Part shown: piece by piece, positions 21,886 through 34,072 of the stretch | How the letters are laid out: every line of letters starts with the position of its first letter | Position numbering within the stretch: position 1 is the first letter of the stretch | Source: Simmondsia chinensis | Lineage: Eukaryota; Streptophyta; Magnoliopsida; Caryophyllales; Simmondsiaceae | Assembly (NCBI GenBank): GCA_018398585.1 | Contig: JAGTTD010000010.1 | Location: forward strand, 1,877,501 to 1,941,500 | Direction of reading: 5' to 3' | Length of the DNA stretch: 64,000 nt | Translations under genes and position numbers: made by a program | Notes under the pieces: model-generated | What the model saw: the letters and a program-made list of their open reading frames with translations, nothing else | Database searches by the model: none | Told to the model about the DNA's origin: nothing

Positions 21886-22290
21886 TGACTGTTATGTATT
21901 GGATTTTGAACTAATTGTTACGGATGTGCTTGGTGTAGTTTGATATTTGCAGTTTTTAGTTTTTCAAAAAATAGAAGCCATATTTCATGGACTATTCTTT
22001 TCCTTTTCTTTTTCTAGTTTCAATGAAAACTGAAAAACTAGAGGTTTTTTTTTTTTAAACCTAGTTTTAGTTTCTCAAAAACTAAAAACTGCAGATAAAA
22101 AACAAACCATACAGGTCCCAAGTGATTGGCTATTATGGAACAGATTTTGAGCTAACGATTACATGAATTGAGCACTACCCTTACCGTCGCAATTTCAAAA
22201 GAAGTTGGGATAATCTGAATATTTCTAGCATGGTTTTTCTGCCCCGTTTCCAAGAGGATCTCGGGCTCGATTTGGTTTAATATCAAGGTG
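21886..22290. other. 3' flank of the pseudouridine synthase gene with a small inverted-repeat element
   Basis: About 21940-22115 contains 'gcagtttttagtttttca' and, 120 bp on, 'aaaactaaaaactgc', an inverted pair typical of a MITE. No target duplication was confirmed. No gene is visible. Confidence 0.4.
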
Positions 22291-22835
22291 ATCATGAAAA
22301 TAAAGGACGTTATATGTAGTATATGTCGCATTTATTTGTGGAGTTTAGTCGTTCCGAGTCTTATTTATGAAGTAGAGGATGCGTAGATTCGATTTAGGCC
22401 CATGACACACTAGGGTTTAGATTAGTGTGTGGCTCTTTATATACACTGGGGGTTCTATATGTTGAATTAGGGTCGAGAGTTGAGACGTCTGATATAACTT
22501 TTCTCGGATATAGTGAAATTATTCTGCTTCCCCTAGTGGATGTAGGCTTCGGTTTTTTTTTAACATAAAAGCCCGAGGGCAAGAAACTAGATTAATAACC
22601 GGTCAAAGTTTGCAAGGGAAATCAAAGGTGGAGGGGGGGCCGCCCACCAGTGATGAGTACAACGACGACTCAAGTGACAACGAGCAACGAAATGGGCCAC
22701 CCTATTACATGTAGGCTTCGGTTGGACTACTTAAATTTAGTGTCCCTTGTCTTCGCTCCCTTTCCCAATTGTATGATTATTATTTTGATTTAGATTCCGA
22801 TCTACATGGGTGGTCCTAATGGTATAATAGTTTTT
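22291..22835 (+). mobile_element. copia-type solo LTR, split by a small retroposon
   Basis: A promoter-like 'ctctttatatacac' lies at 22433. The right part has the copia U5-type order 'gtggatgtaggcttcggt' (broken by the insertion at 22555-22708), then 'ttggactacttaaattt' and 'gggtggtccta' at 22810. The 5' limit is approximate. Confidence 0.5.
22555..22708 (-). mobile_element. 154-bp poly(A) retroposon inserted in the copia LTR
   Basis: The minus strand ends in a short A-run and is flanked by perfect 15-bp duplications (atgtaggcttcggtt, 22540-22554 and 22709-22723). The body, for example 'gcaaactttgaccggtt', matches no other copy in this window, so the source is unknown. The long duplication and A tail show L1-type retroposition. 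Confidence 0.75.
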
Positions 22836-24129
22836 ATGTAATAAATTTTGAGTCGTATTTATTGAAATTTATGTGAAGATGTTTACGCAAAATGTATAGT
22901 GTGTGGGTTTTATAAATGGGTGCTCGAGGGCACTCAGGTACGGAAAGAATACAAGAAGATTGTTTAAGAGTGTTCTGTTTGTGAGTTTTTATAATCAATG
23001 TTTGTGTAGTTCACCCGAGCATGAAATTGATTCATACTTTGGTGCTTTTATCGAGTCTTTGTAACTTGAGCCATCAAAAAACTGCATTGTGGATGAGAAA
23101 CCCGTTTATGTCCCGTGATTTTTTTTCCTAAAGAGGGTTTTCATGTAAATTCTTATGTGTCATTTTCAGTGTTTTACGCTTCTGTTTGTGCATTTGTGTG
23201 CGTCCCCTTGTATATGGGGGGGATAGTGTATAGTCAATGTTAATGAGAAGCACGTAACATCTTTGGAGTATAATAAAGCAGTAGTGGTTTGCTTGAAACT
23301 CAATATCTAATATTAATATTCTTATGGATAGATTTCTTGGTATATTTATATTTATATACGTTTTGCAAGAATATTGATTAGTTGACTCAATGATAGATTA
23401 ATTAATAATAATATTAATAAACAAATAGAATTAAATAGATAAGAGTTGTTATTTCTTGACAAAAAAATGCTATTTTCAGAGCAATTATGTGATTTACAGA
23501 CAATAAAAGTCACAAAATTATCTTGAAAATTACAATCTTGCTCTGTCAATTAACAATTTTGTTCTGACAGTAATATTACTCAAAATAAATCTCTGTGTCT
23601 ATTATGGAGAACTTCTCTCTCTTTTTTTTTTTAAATTATCTGTTCTCCGTCTCCATAAAAGAACTCGAAACTAAATAATGAAACTTTAAATCTACTATAA
23701 AAGAATTGATATAATTTAGAATTGTTATGAAACAACTTCCATAGGTCTAGATTATATCTGTACAACAGGTTGAACCAGGTTGAGTCTAATTGGTCAGACA
23801 CAGATCAGACATATTGCCTAAACTGACTCAATGAATAATCTCTGACATTTTCAAAAACAACTGTTGATAAAAAATTATATCAATTATAGGAAGATAAATC
23901 ATATCAATTACACATAAGAATGAACGGGAAAAACGTTTGGATAACTCTAGACATTTATAATATGGTCGAATAACATGTATGCACGTCAAACAATTTTTCA
24001 ACAATAGAAAGCAAATTTCGTTCACGAACTTTACAAATCAAAAACTACAAGATAATATATAAAATAAAAGCAATCGTGTATCGTACCGGAAAAATCTAGT
24101 TTATATTCATGATGTTGTTATAGGTAGAG
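22836..24129. other. intergenic DNA without recognisable genes
   Basis: It is AT-rich. About 23450-23600 resembles 'gtcagagtaataat'/'acaattttgttctgacag' repeat words seen near 11410-11560, 39040-39140 and 43310-43410 (a short diverged family). Nothing else is supported. Confidence 0.35.
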
Positions 24130-24700
24130 TAGGAATACCAGAATGATTGTCTGTAGGTGAAATTCTAGGACCAAATATTATAGTATAAATTCAATATTAT
24201 ATTTATATTTGACAGCTTAAATTTTTAGAATAATTAGTTTAATATGATACAAGGATAATATAAAATATATGATTCATGAAGATAGCTGGATTAGAAGGAA
24301 TTTAAATATATTTGTACTTTTAACTCTGTAGATATTAGTTTATCCTTTAGATTTATTGATTTATGTTAGTTTTATATTTATGCAAGGTTTCTTATTCTTA
24401 CGGGAAATCCTTTTAATTAGATTTCCTTTTAATTTAGTTTTTATTTTTCTATTCAAATTAATATTGTTTATTTTTTTTTTCTCTATAAATAGGAATCTTA
24501 GGTTATTGCAATAGCAACTCTTCTTTATTATTCAATAAAATATAACATGAGGTTTGTTATTTTCCCGAGTTTAGGGATTTTCTTTGCTGGATTCTGAGTA
24601 TGTCCGTTCGAGCCAAATTTGAGCAACACCCATTCGTGTCTTACGAACTTAACAATTTTGAAATGCGCTTCCGTCCTGCGTCATAGTTTCTTATCATGAC
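24130..24700 (+). mobile_element. probable LTR of a retrotransposon (relic)
   Basis: A U3-like AT-rich stretch leads to 'ctctataaatagg' (24482) and, 50 bp later, 'caataaaat', the usual TATA and polyadenylation spacing of plant LTRs. After the presumed end, 'tgacatcggagc' (24699) is 9/12 identical to the initiator-tRNA-Met primer site. No coding part follows. The limits are uncertain. Confidence 0.4.
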
Positions 24701-25165
24701 ATCGGAGCTTTGCAAACTAAGAGATCATAAGTTTGAATCTCAATAGCCATATTCTCAAAATTTTTATAATTACAGCAAAAGATATGAGATAAGCTTGTGA
24801 ACTATTCACGCTTGAAACCCAACAAGTATTCATGTAACAGGGCTCGCTAAAGTTATAAAATTATTCTTAGGCTTACACACATTAGTTTAAACTTTTGGAA
24901 TACTTGATTTTTTAATTTATATTTATCGATGATCTTCTGTAGTTTGTTCTTGAATTCAACTACTTTTTGTGTTCCTATTTTCTTTTTCGATGAAGGGCTG
25001 TAAAGTTTTTCAGTAATCAAATCAAACATGAGGCTACCTTCGAGGGTGCAGTGGCACAGCACTTTCGAAATTTTTTCTTTCAGTTATTGTTGGTTTTTAA
25101 TAAAAATTCATGTTTGCTCTTCCTTTAAATAATAATAATAATAATAATTAAAAAAAAGGAAAAAA

Positions 25166-25213
25166 CAAAGTGCCGTTGGGCACTACTGTAACGCCAAGCC
25201 CAACGGCACTTTG
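25166..25213. repeat. perfect 16-bp inverted repeat with 16-nt loop
   Basis: The arm caaagtgccgttgggc at 25166-25181 is exactly complementary to gcccaacggcactttg at 25198-25213. The arms are GC-rich in an AT-rich setting. It can form a strong hairpin or cruciform. No T-run follows, and its role is unknown. Confidence 0.85.
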
Positions 25214-25239
25214 CATTAGATGGGCCCTTAATACTCAAC

Positions 25240-25640
25240 GGGTAAAAATGATTTTATTATTAGTGCTTTTGATCTTGTTTTACCCTATAAACAGAGATTA
25301 AAATGTGATATTTTATATACACAATAACAAGCTTTCATCTTCTTCTACTTGCCTATAATTCCCGTCTTTTATTTTTGAGTTAAGAGTGTTTGGTAGTTTT
25401 GGCCTCTTATATCAGTGCAGGGTCTAAGAGCGTTGGCGATAGCTGAGCGTTGTATCCTGGGGACGGCGCGCTGTTTACCTACTGCATCGGGCTTATCCGT
25501 AGGAGCGTGGAAATCGTCCTAAAGAAAGCGTGATCCGTGCCTCTCGGCTCTACTTCATCGGTAACTCTTCACTTCCACGCTATTGAGGTAATAATTTTAT
25601 TTATATTCTCTAACAGTTATACATATATAATCTAATTGAT
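25240..25640. other. GC-richer island, possible LTR fragment
   Basis: A TATA-like 'ccctataaacag' at 25283 lies about 130 bp upstream of a patch of higher GC ('gggacggcgcgctg', 25456). The layout suggests an LTR or leader, but I recognise no family. Confidence 0.3.
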
Positions 25641-27789
25641 AAAATATATCACGTGATAGTGTAAAAAATAAAGCGCAGTAACCCAAAAAGTTAAAATATA
25701 GAAAGTTTAAAATGAAAAATAAGTTTTAATTTGTCATATTGTAAATCAAAGTACCCTCTCGTGTGTATGTATCAATATAATTTTTTATTAATTATTTATT
25801 TAATTTTAACAACGCTCTCCAATAGAAGTTGACATTGCATTATGTGCTAATTTATTAGCTATTGTTAATTGTTAATGCTTGCTTACATAAGTAAGCAGCA
25901 AAAATAATTTAAATTTTTTTCATCAATGAGATTTTAAGAAATAAATAATTTTTTTTTTATATCACTATTGATCTAGCGTAAGTCTTTGAGGTTGTATTTA
26001 GAGCATAGAATTGGACTTGAGACTGGAATTAAGGCCTAAAATTTCAATTTTATTATTTGGTTTACCTGCTGAAATTGAAATTATAATTCCACTGCCCAAT
26101 TTCATAAAATTGGATTTTAACTGAAAATCTTACTTTCTAATTTATTAGGATGGGGGTAAGGAATTGCAATTCTATATTACTCTATTAACTTAAAACTCAA
26201 AATAACCCCACTTAATTAATTCAAACTCAATAGTACTTAAAATATAAAGACTTAGACACAACATAAACTTTGACCCGAATCTTGAAAACACCCAACTCGA
26301 ATGACTTGAACTTTATATATTCTAAATGACCTTAGCTCAAAGTTCAAAGTAACACAACCCAATTGACCCAAACCTTGAGATGACTCAAATCAAAAGAAAT
26401 GAAACTACTTAACTTGAAGTGATGTAAACAAGCTAAGCCAAAGTGGAAAACCAAATGGACTCAAAACGTAATACAGTATGACCTCGATAAATTAATATCC
26501 TTTGAACCATAAAAAAATATTAATTAACCGAGATATTATTTACCACATTGGTTCCAAGTTGAAATAGACCAAAAATATTATTTAATCGAGGTTATTAATT
26601 CGTCAAGTATTAATTTCTCGAGGTTATACTATACGATCCAAATCCAAAATGAGCCAACTCATCTCAAACTCAGCCTAATATGACTAAAAATTTGAAATGA
26701 TACAACTTGATTGTCCTAAAACTAAGATAACTCGAGCAAGAAAGGACCTAACTCGATTAACTGAAAATCTGAGATAACTTAAAAATGATCCGATCCGATA
26801 CTCGACTGAGTTTGACTTGAAACTCAAACAATTCGAACTCAAAAAGAATTGTTTTGACTATAATAACTCGAACATAATGTGAACCGCTCTAATCAAAATC
26901 TGAACATAGTTGTTTTTAAACTCGAAATACTCGAACTCGATTGACCGAAAACCCTTGATGATTCTAATCATTATTGAATTATAATTCCGGCCTCCAATTC
27001 CTCTAATGAACCATATCACGGAATTTCAATTCCATAAGAGTTCTAATTCCATCAGAATTAGAATTAGACTTGCAATTTCACAGTCTAATTTCAATTTCAT
27101 GTGTCAAACAGAACTATATTAGTGTCTTTCATCTTACTCTAATACAAAATGGGTGAATTTATTTCAAAAAGGCTTTTTTATTGAAAATCACCTAAAATTT
27201 AAGTGTCGTTTCAAACATTACTAAATTTTTCTAATTTTCAAAATCACACCTAAACTTTCCAAAAATTTTCAATGTCACACCATAATATTAACGCCATTAA
27301 CTTCTGTTAGTTTTTGCTAACGTGGCTTTTAAAAAAAGAGAGAAAATAATTTTAAAAATTTTGAATTTATATTTATAATAATTTAAATCTTTTAAATACT
27401 TAAAAAAAATTATAAATATCTACAAAAATTATTTTTCAAAATTTCACGTTAGCATAAACTAACGGATGTTAATGATGTTATATTAAGGCATGACAAAAGT
27501 TTGAAAAATTGAGGTATAACTTTGAAAAATATAAAAATGCAGGTGACTTTTTTTAAACTTTAACTAAAATAGGTGGCTTTTAGTTATATAAAAAAAAAAA
27601 GCCCCTTTCTAAAACTAGTTAAAAATTTTTATAAAACAACATTTTCAAAAAGAATGTTGATAAAAATAGGATTATTTACGCTATTAGTTTATGTACTTTA
27701 TCTATTGTATCTATTAAATTCTTAGACTTTTAATTAATATCAATTTAGATCATATATAATATTGAAATTGTTTCAATCAAAGTTCAATA
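25641..27789. other. long gene-free AT-rich stretch
   Basis: About 26200-26960 is a degenerate stretch of 'aactcgaa', 'gacccaa' and 'gatgactcaa' words, similar to 40000-40400, probably a decayed DNA element. About 26460-26630 holds 'aatatt...taattaaccgag' words in both orientations. About 27170-27600 has 'aaaatcacctaaa' and 'gcaggtgactttttt' at opposite ends, consistent with an inverted-repeat element. No coding sequence is recognisable. Confidence 0.4.
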
Positions 27790-27798
27790 TTGAAATTA

Positions 27799-28154
27799 GG
27801 GTTATTTACACCAAAAGTCTATGTACTTTGCTCATTATATCAATTTAGTTCCTATACTTTTAATTGTATCAATTTAGTTTCCGTACAATTGATGTTGTGT
27901 CGATTTGGTCCTTAGAGTAAAATTTATGTTATGCTATTAATGAAAATTTTAATGTTTAATTCACAAATTTAATTGAATTGAGTTAATGGATGGATTTATA
28001 GTGAGTTATTTGCATTTAATATGATTGTGCTGTTAAAAATTACATCAATAACTAAACAAGAATCTGACCAAATGACTAAATTGACATAACTAAAAGTACA
28101 AAGACTAAAATGACGCAATAAGAAAAGTACAGGAACTTTTGGTGCAAATAATTC
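27799..28154. mobile_element. Mutator-like MITE with 9-bp target-site duplication
   Basis: The left end gggttatttacacc and right end ggtgcaaataattc are the start of terminal inverted repeats of about 50 bp. A perfect 9-bp duplication, ttgaaatta, lies at 27790-27798 and 28155-28163, diagnostic of Mutator-like elements. It is the best-preserved of four copies and has no transposase. Confidence 0.8.
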
Positions 28155-28271
28155 TTGAAATTATTGTTAATTTCTGGCTAAAACTACAATATTAATTAAC
28201 ATTTGTATGCGTATACAACATCGAAGGTGCGTGGGTTGACATGTGCATCGAATAAACATGTTGCGCGATTG

Positions 28272-28556
28272 TGTTTTTTTTTTTTTTTTTTTGATAATTG
28301 AGAATTTATAAATATGAAGATTAATCAAGAGATTGCAATACAAAAACACAGCAAGCAAAGGCAAACCGACAAAAAGCCCTCCCACAAAAACCCCAAACCC
28401 CAACAACACCCAGAGAAAAGAAGACACCACAGACATGAAACATGCCAAACCAGGCTCAGGAAACAACAAAAGCGCGGCCCAGAGCTCAAGCAACCAACAA
28501 AAAAACCAGACAAACACAAACGGGCACAAGGAGGCGAAGAGGAGAGAGCCAAGACA
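28272..28556 (-). mobile_element. L1-type LINE 3' tail, minus strand
   Basis: A T-run (tail of the minus-strand element) is followed by 'gataattgagaatttata' and an A/C-rich 3' UTR. The 14-bp duplications atgttgcgcgattg (28258-28271) and atgttgtgcgattg (28557-28570) differ at one base. Overlapping reading frames here are compositional. Confidence 0.78.
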
Positions 28557-28889
28557 ATGTTGTGCGATTGCTAATTAGCGTTATGATTTTAACCAAAAAT
28601 AAGTGCGTAATTTTGAGTCTTAGTTGAAATAATTTTAATTGTACATGAACTAAACTAATACGATAAGTAAAGTATAATTACTAATAACATAAATAACGGA
28701 AAAGAAAAATATATTTTTTGGTCCAATCACAAGAAACTGGGACTCAACTGCTTGGAAAGCAGTTTAGTTCCTAATCCTACCTACTTTTTCGTAAGATCAC
28801 CAGTCAATAATGACCTTCTCACAAATGAAAATGATCTTATCTTCCTCTTTAATTAAATATGATTTATGTATACTGTACTTTTTAAAAAG

Positions 28890-29150
28890 TTTAAACTGAT
28901 AGGTAAAAGTTTATGATTAATTTTATAGTCTAATATGTCCTCTCATGTAAATATTTATTGGGTTTAAAATGTAGATATTGCACAGAATCACAGCATACAA
29001 TATTTTTAAATTATGTTAATATTGAAAGAGGGATTGTTGGGATTGGAACTCGTACCTCTTGATCAAGAAGGCTCTTATATCAAAGAACCAACTTTTTTAA
29101 AAAGTTAAGCTGAAGAGTAAAAGACGTTTGATTGATTTTATAGTCCAACG
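28890..29150. repeat. dispersed repeat, family of 36298-36720
   Basis: The shared blocks are 'aaaagtttaaactgat', 'tctaatatgtcctctc', 'aaattatgttaatattgaaa', 'tgggattggaactcg' and 'cctcttgatcaa'. The first block recurs at 29100, so the copy is bounded by partial direct repeats of about 20 bp. Confidence 0.45.
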
Positions 29151-29261
29151 TACATAATCAAGTATATATTTGAATATTTATACATAACCAAAAAAAAAAA
29201 AAAATCATTACATAATAAATCTTATTTGTTATAACACATTCAATTTTTAATTATCTCGGAC

Positions 29262-29362
29262 ACAACCTCTCTTTTAAGGTAACATCCCGAATGGGTAAGG
29301 CTACGTATATCTCATCCTTGAACTCTGCTTCGACGGGAGTCTTCGAGATGCCGGAATTGTTG
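29262..29362 (+). mobile_element. 5'-truncated TTG-tailed family copy
   Basis: 'ctcggacacaacctctc', 'gggtaaggctacgtatat' and 'ttgttgttg' mark the shared module. No target duplication was found, and only about 100 bp are present. Confidence 0.65.
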
Positions 29363-29499
29363 TTGCTAGATGATTGAAGGAGAGCAAAAATTGATGTTGT
29401 TTGGACCAAAGTCTGGGGGTTGGTGCTAATGGGACCCATAAGTTGTTGACTCTTCCTTCCTGCTTTCATGTAGCTTTATGTGGTCAATCTTTTGCTACA

Positions 29500-29678
29500 G
29501 TTGCTCTCATTATTTCAGGTTCTAAACTTCCCTGATAGCATGTTTTTCAGGTTAGAGGTTCTCGAAAACGGTATTCCTTCAGAGTAGCTCATTAAAAGGG
29601 GAAAGGTTGCGTACATTCACCCCCCAGACCCTCCGTATGCGAGAGCTCTTGTGACAGTGGGACTGTTGGTGGTGTTGT
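29500..29678 (+). mobile_element. 5'-truncated RTE LINE 3' end
   Basis: A perfect 14-bp duplication, aatcttttgctaca, lies at 29486-29499 and 29679-29692. The first 65 nt resemble the LINE 3' UTR just before the shared module. The tail is degenerate ('gttggtggtgttg'). Confidence 0.78.
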
Positions 29679-29692
29679 AATCTTTTGCTACA

Positions 29693-30305
29693 CTTCATTT
29701 TTTGGCTACCAAATATCCAATTATCGGATAAATTCCAATTCATACAACGACCTATATATTATAGGAGTCAGTTAAGTCAGAGATTTCTCAGGGAAATGTT
29801 CAATGAAGGAATCGAACTCCAGACCCTTTGGCTTAATGCAGTACTCTATCCACTCACTCGCTTCCTACTACTAAGGCAAGGTCCTAAGGGGTACACTTCA
29901 TTTATTAAAAGGATATTTTGTCATGTACACATAGTCTAATAGTGAAGTTCTCTTAATGCTAACAGTACGAATCGGGTTTGATTCCCATCAGAGTAATAGT
30001 CGCTCTCATTTAAAGGGAATTTATGGATATTTATGTTCTTCTCAATGCATTACCATTGGTAAAAAAAAAGGATATTATTTATAAATACCTAATTTGTAAC
30101 TATATTAATCATTTAACATGTTACAAAAATTATTATTGTATAAAAATGTGTTTTTTGATCTTTTTCAGTAAAAAAAATGCATATAATATGCGTATAACAC
30201 ATGCATATATTTTCCTGTTTAACAAGAGTGTTTATGTACAATACGCAATTTCAGAGAAAGATCTTAGACTTTCACATTCCAAATACATTTCAATATACCT
30301 AATCT
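29693..30305. other. intergenic DNA without recognisable genes
   Basis: Two tRNA-like words occur ('gaaggaatcgaactcc' on the complement near 29812 and 'gggtttgattccc' near 29970), but no cloverleaf could be built around either. The remainder is AT-rich. Confidence 0.35.
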
Positions 30306-30645
30306 GAGGTGGTTGGTTTTGGGGTTGAGGTTTCAGTTCAGCTCCTGTTTTTCGTGTTTTTTTGTCTGATTTTTCTTCAGCTAAGTTCCAGCCAGGTGGT
30401 TTTTTGGGTGGCTCTGCTTCAGCTTCTTCCGTCGTCCTGTCTTTTTTGTTTTTTTGTCACCTTCTCCTGTTTTGGTGGTCGTGGTTTGTTCTGCTTTTTG
30501 GTTTGGTTGCGCCTATTTCTTGTTGTTGTCTCCCTGTTTTTCTCTTTTGGGTCTGTTCTGTAAGTCTCCCGGTTTCGGGATTTCCAGGGGCTCGTTTTGT
30601 AGAGTTCCCTATTTTGTTGTACGGTTTTGCCGCTAATTACCAAAA
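30306..30645 (+). mobile_element. L1-type LINE 3' tail
   Basis: A T/G-rich, low-A 3' UTR ends 'gttttgccgctaattaccaa' with an A-run, matching the style and end of the other L1 tails. Long open frames in this stretch result from base composition. Confidence 0.6.
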
Positions 30646-30709
30646 AAAACCTAAACCTTTTCCTTCTAATTGTGTTTTTATATTCAAAGTATGATTGGGA
30701 TAAAAAAAT

Positions 30710-31076
30710 TGATGCAACGCGTAAATAAAAAATTGGGAACGGGAAGGAGTCAACAGCCTTCCCTTTAATTTTGTTAACGAAATAATAAAACTTCAAGAGG
30801 AAAATAAACTTGATTCTCACAACCCGAGAAAAGAGCCTCTAGAATTGGGAATTAAATCTGAAAATTGAATGAGAAAAACCCTAAATTCCTCTCCTTATAT
30901 AGAGGAACTAATTAACTTCTAATAGAACTCTAAAACATTTAAAAGATAATTCAAAATTCGAAATAGGCTAAATCCTAATCTGAATCCAGCTTCGACCAGC
31001 TTCGTGTCCCGCTTCTACCAAGTCCAAGCATCCCGCCAAGCATGCATCCCGTGCCTCGCCTTAACGGGCTGCATCA
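30710..31076 (-). mobile_element. solo LTR, TGATGCA...TGCATCA family
   Basis: It starts tgatgcaacgcg and ends gggctgcatca, with a perfect 5-bp duplication, aaaat, at 30705-30709 and 31077-31081. Length is 367 bp. The blocks 'gaacgggaaggagtcaac', 'ctcacaacccgagaaa' and 'ccttatatagaggaac' are shared with 726-1297 and, inverted, 10613-10981. Confidence 0.85.
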
Positions 31077-31192
31077 AAAATTAGGAACGTATACAATAGA
31101 ATATGGATAGTAAATACAGTAAAATTATAAATACTGCGGGAATTAAATACGTGTGTCCTTCTTTATTTCAAAATTTACAAATAATATTATTT

Positions 31193-31620
31193 CAACAACA
31201 ACAACAACAACAAACTCAGTGCCTCCAAGGGCTCCCGCATAAGCAGGGTCTGGGGGGTAGATGTACGCAACCATCCCCCTTCAGGGGGCTACCCTGAAGA
31301 GAGACTGTTTCCGAAGACCCCCAACCTGAGAAGTTGGTCCGCAGCAATGAGCAAAAGACCTGGCAGCAGGATAGCATCAAAGCATAAGTAAGGCAAAACA
31401 CATGGTGAACAAAACAACGAACTCAAAGCAAGCTACATCAGGCACAAATTAACAAATAAGATAAAGATAAAGATAAGGATAAGAATAGAGATAAATGATA
31501 GAGATAGAGATAGAGATAGAGATAAAGATAAGTAGGTCAGTAGCGAGTCAGCTCATGAGAGCCAGTACACAGCCTGCGTGCGCCAAAAGGGTGTCAAGAT
31601 CTAGTACTAGTAAGCAGGAC
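31193..31620 (-). mobile_element. 5'-truncated RTE LINE 3' end, minus strand
   Basis: The plus strand reads (aac)n, the shared module, then the LINE 3' UTR including a gataga-rich tract (31455-31535) and 'ctcatgagagccagtaca'. Perfect 11-bp duplications, taatattattt, lie at 31182-31192 and 31621-31631. Length is 428 bp. Confidence 0.88.
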
Positions 31621-31777
31621 TAATATTATTTTAAAAATATAAATATATCCGTACCTCACACCGTGCTAAATATAAAGTAAAGGTTTATTTTTTATATAAT
31701 TAATATTAAAGGTTCTAGTTAGTGGAATCCAACCACAAAAACAGTTTTGTATTTGATAATCAAATTCATTCATACAT

Positions 31778-31997
31778 TTTTTTTAATATAATTATCGGCA
31801 TAGCCGTAGTACATACAGGCAATTCGACTAGGCAAGTCCTTAGCGACCCCCTAAACTGTAGTGGGTACAAGAAAAGACCAGAACAAACAGGAAAAACAAT
31901 AGGCACCAAAAAAAGAAAAGCAACAAAGCGGGAAAAAACCACAAACACAAGAGGAGACCAAAACAAGCAGGACACGGATGGAGCCGAAGCAGATACA
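31778..31997 (-). mobile_element. L1-type LINE 3' tail, minus strand
   Basis: It is flanked by perfect 17-bp duplications (caaattcattcatacat, 31761-31777 and 31998-32014). A T-run, 'aattatcggcatagcc' and an A-rich body are as in the other L1 tails. Confidence 0.82.
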
Positions 31998-32014
31998 CAA
32001 ATTCATTCATACAT

Positions 32015-32341
32015 GTTCATTGCTTTTCCATTTTTAGAGAAATAAAACTTAATGACACAATTCAAAAACAAAAAGTAAGGGATACTTTAGATATAAATAA
32101 ATATATACAGGCCTTTACTTAGAAGAGAGGTATATGATGCATAAAAATACTGAACAGCCTTTTGTGTCCTCCCCCCCCCCCCCTCTTTCTAGGTCTCTCT
32201 CCTCTTTCTATCTCTAGTTCTCTTCCTCCTATTTTGTTATACTATGTAAATCCTATATTTTGTACGAATCATACGAGATTATATATAATATAATTGATCT
32301 ATTCGTTGATTTGTGCTTCCATTGATTATGGATTGCAACAC
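32015..32341. other. intergenic DNA with a C-run
   Basis: A run of about 14 C at 32169-32182 is followed by 'tctctcc'-rich DNA. No gene is recognisable. Confidence 0.35.
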
Positions 32342-32344
32342 TTA

Positions 32345-32883
32345 GGCTCCGTTTATTTCGCCTTTTTCTTTGTTTAGCGCATCATTAGCTCAAGGAACCC
32401 TTTCAAAATAGGGGAAATTGTGATTCTAAATGGCTCAGAAACCTTGGCGGTTATCATTACGCAAATCGAGATCGAATCAAAATAAACCAGACTGTACTAT
32501 AGACATTTAACGTCAATAACGGACAAGAATTAGACTAAATAATTAAAAGTAGCTTGGATACTACTTTATTATTGTTGCAAAGAATAATTTTAATCAAGTT
32601 AAATTGTTATATAATATTATAGAAGAAAATTATCTGGGTAATATTTTATTTTATTACTTCATATATGTTGTATTATTACTTATGTTGTCCTATAAAAAGA
32701 TATAAAATGATTGGTGAAAAATATTTTTTTAAAATATACACGAAGACATCACAATAGAGAATTAATTTTTCCTTTGAAACAAACAACGGAAAATCACACT
32801 CGGAATTTATATTTCCTTGGAAAACCTTTTCCGAAGAAAAATTAATTCTTAGATTCTACTTTTTTATCAAAACAAACGGAGCC
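32345..32883. mobile_element. Tourist-like MITE (PIF/Harbinger)
   Basis: The ends ggctccgtttatttc and aaacaaacggagcc are inverted repeats. The 3-bp duplication tta lies at 32342-32344 and 32884-32886. Length is 539 bp. The end sequence is the familiar 'ggctccgttt' of plant Tourist elements. Confidence 0.75.
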
Positions 32884-33706
32884 TTAATAAGGATATTGTT
32901 ATATTGTTATTACCATAATAATATTATAAACATAATGAATAATAATGATAAAATTTTACTATATTATTGTAACAAATTTTTGCCCATGAAATATCATAAT
33001 CCTAATGAACTTCCATATATGAAAATAAAATAAAACTTAACAAGGATATTGTTATATTGTCCTACATTTGGGGCAAGTAGCTCTAGTAATTAACCCGGTA
33101 AATTATATACTAGTACTCTAAAGTTTGGTGTATTAATTTTTTAGTTCTTAAATTTTATAAAATAATATTATATTTTAAAATTGTATGTATATAATAAAAT
33201 AGTTCAAAGTATATATAATAAAATAGTTCAAAGTGTAGTGTGTAAGGGTGTAAACAGGCTTCTAACCCAACTTTTCTATATCAACAGCGTCACAATATTG
33301 CAATTCGCATGTGTGACGTGGACAATAACAAAGGGATAGTGAATTTAGCAACAAATAACAACGAGTTTTAGCATTTTTACACCGTAATTTAGATTATTTT
33401 ATTAAATATATATTACTTTTTGAACAAAAAATTATTGTTCAAAATTTTAAAATTAAAAATTTAATAGATCAAATATAATAATATGTAAATTATCTTAATT
33501 AATTCGTGGAAATGGAGGAGCATAAAAAGTGACGTTACGATGACGTGGGGCATATCACCAACCACACCCCGTTTATGCATGCATATTAATATATGAAAAT
33601 GAATTAAAAAAGAAATAATGTCATTATCTAAACAAAATTATTAGTATCAGAATAATATTATAATATTTAAGATAATTCTGTTATTTTTATTATTTATAAA
33701 TTATAG

Positions 33707-34059
33707 AGTTATTTATATTAAAGATTTCTATACTTTGTTCATTATATCAATTTAATTATTGTATTTTTATTTGTGTCAATTTAATCCTTTGATCAAATTG
33801 AAATTAAGTTAATACATAATAATTTTGAACGGTAAAATTATATTAGATGCAAGTAACTTATTATAAATTCATCCATTTACTCAATTTTACTCAATTCATG
33901 GTCGAACCATTAAAATTTTATTAAAAACTTAACATAAGATTTTCTCTAAGTGCTAAATTGGCACATTTTGAATTATACAGAGACTAAATTGACACAACTA
34001 AAAGTATAAGGACTAAATTGATACAATAGGCAAAGCACAGGAACCTTTGACATAAATAC
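33707..34059. mobile_element. Mutator-like MITE, diverged copy
   Basis: It has the family order, from 'gttatttatattaaag' and 'tcattatatcaatttaatta' to 'gacataaatacc'. The 9-bp duplication is not clear. A truncated LINE inserted directly at its right end. Between 32887 and 33706 I see only AT-rich DNA. Confidence 0.55.
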
Positions 34060-34072
34060 CCTCAATTATATA

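Noticed and set aside
25182..25200. CACTA transposon end ('cactactgtaacg')
   Set aside because: It lies in the loop of a hairpin, with no subterminal repeats or partner end.
29940..30010. tRNA gene suggested by 'gggtttgattccc'
   Set aside because: No matching acceptor or D stem could be formed.
30419..30820. 133-codon frame rich in Lys and Arg
   Set aside because: It is the complement of a T/G-rich L1 tail plus part of a solo LTR; composition explains it.
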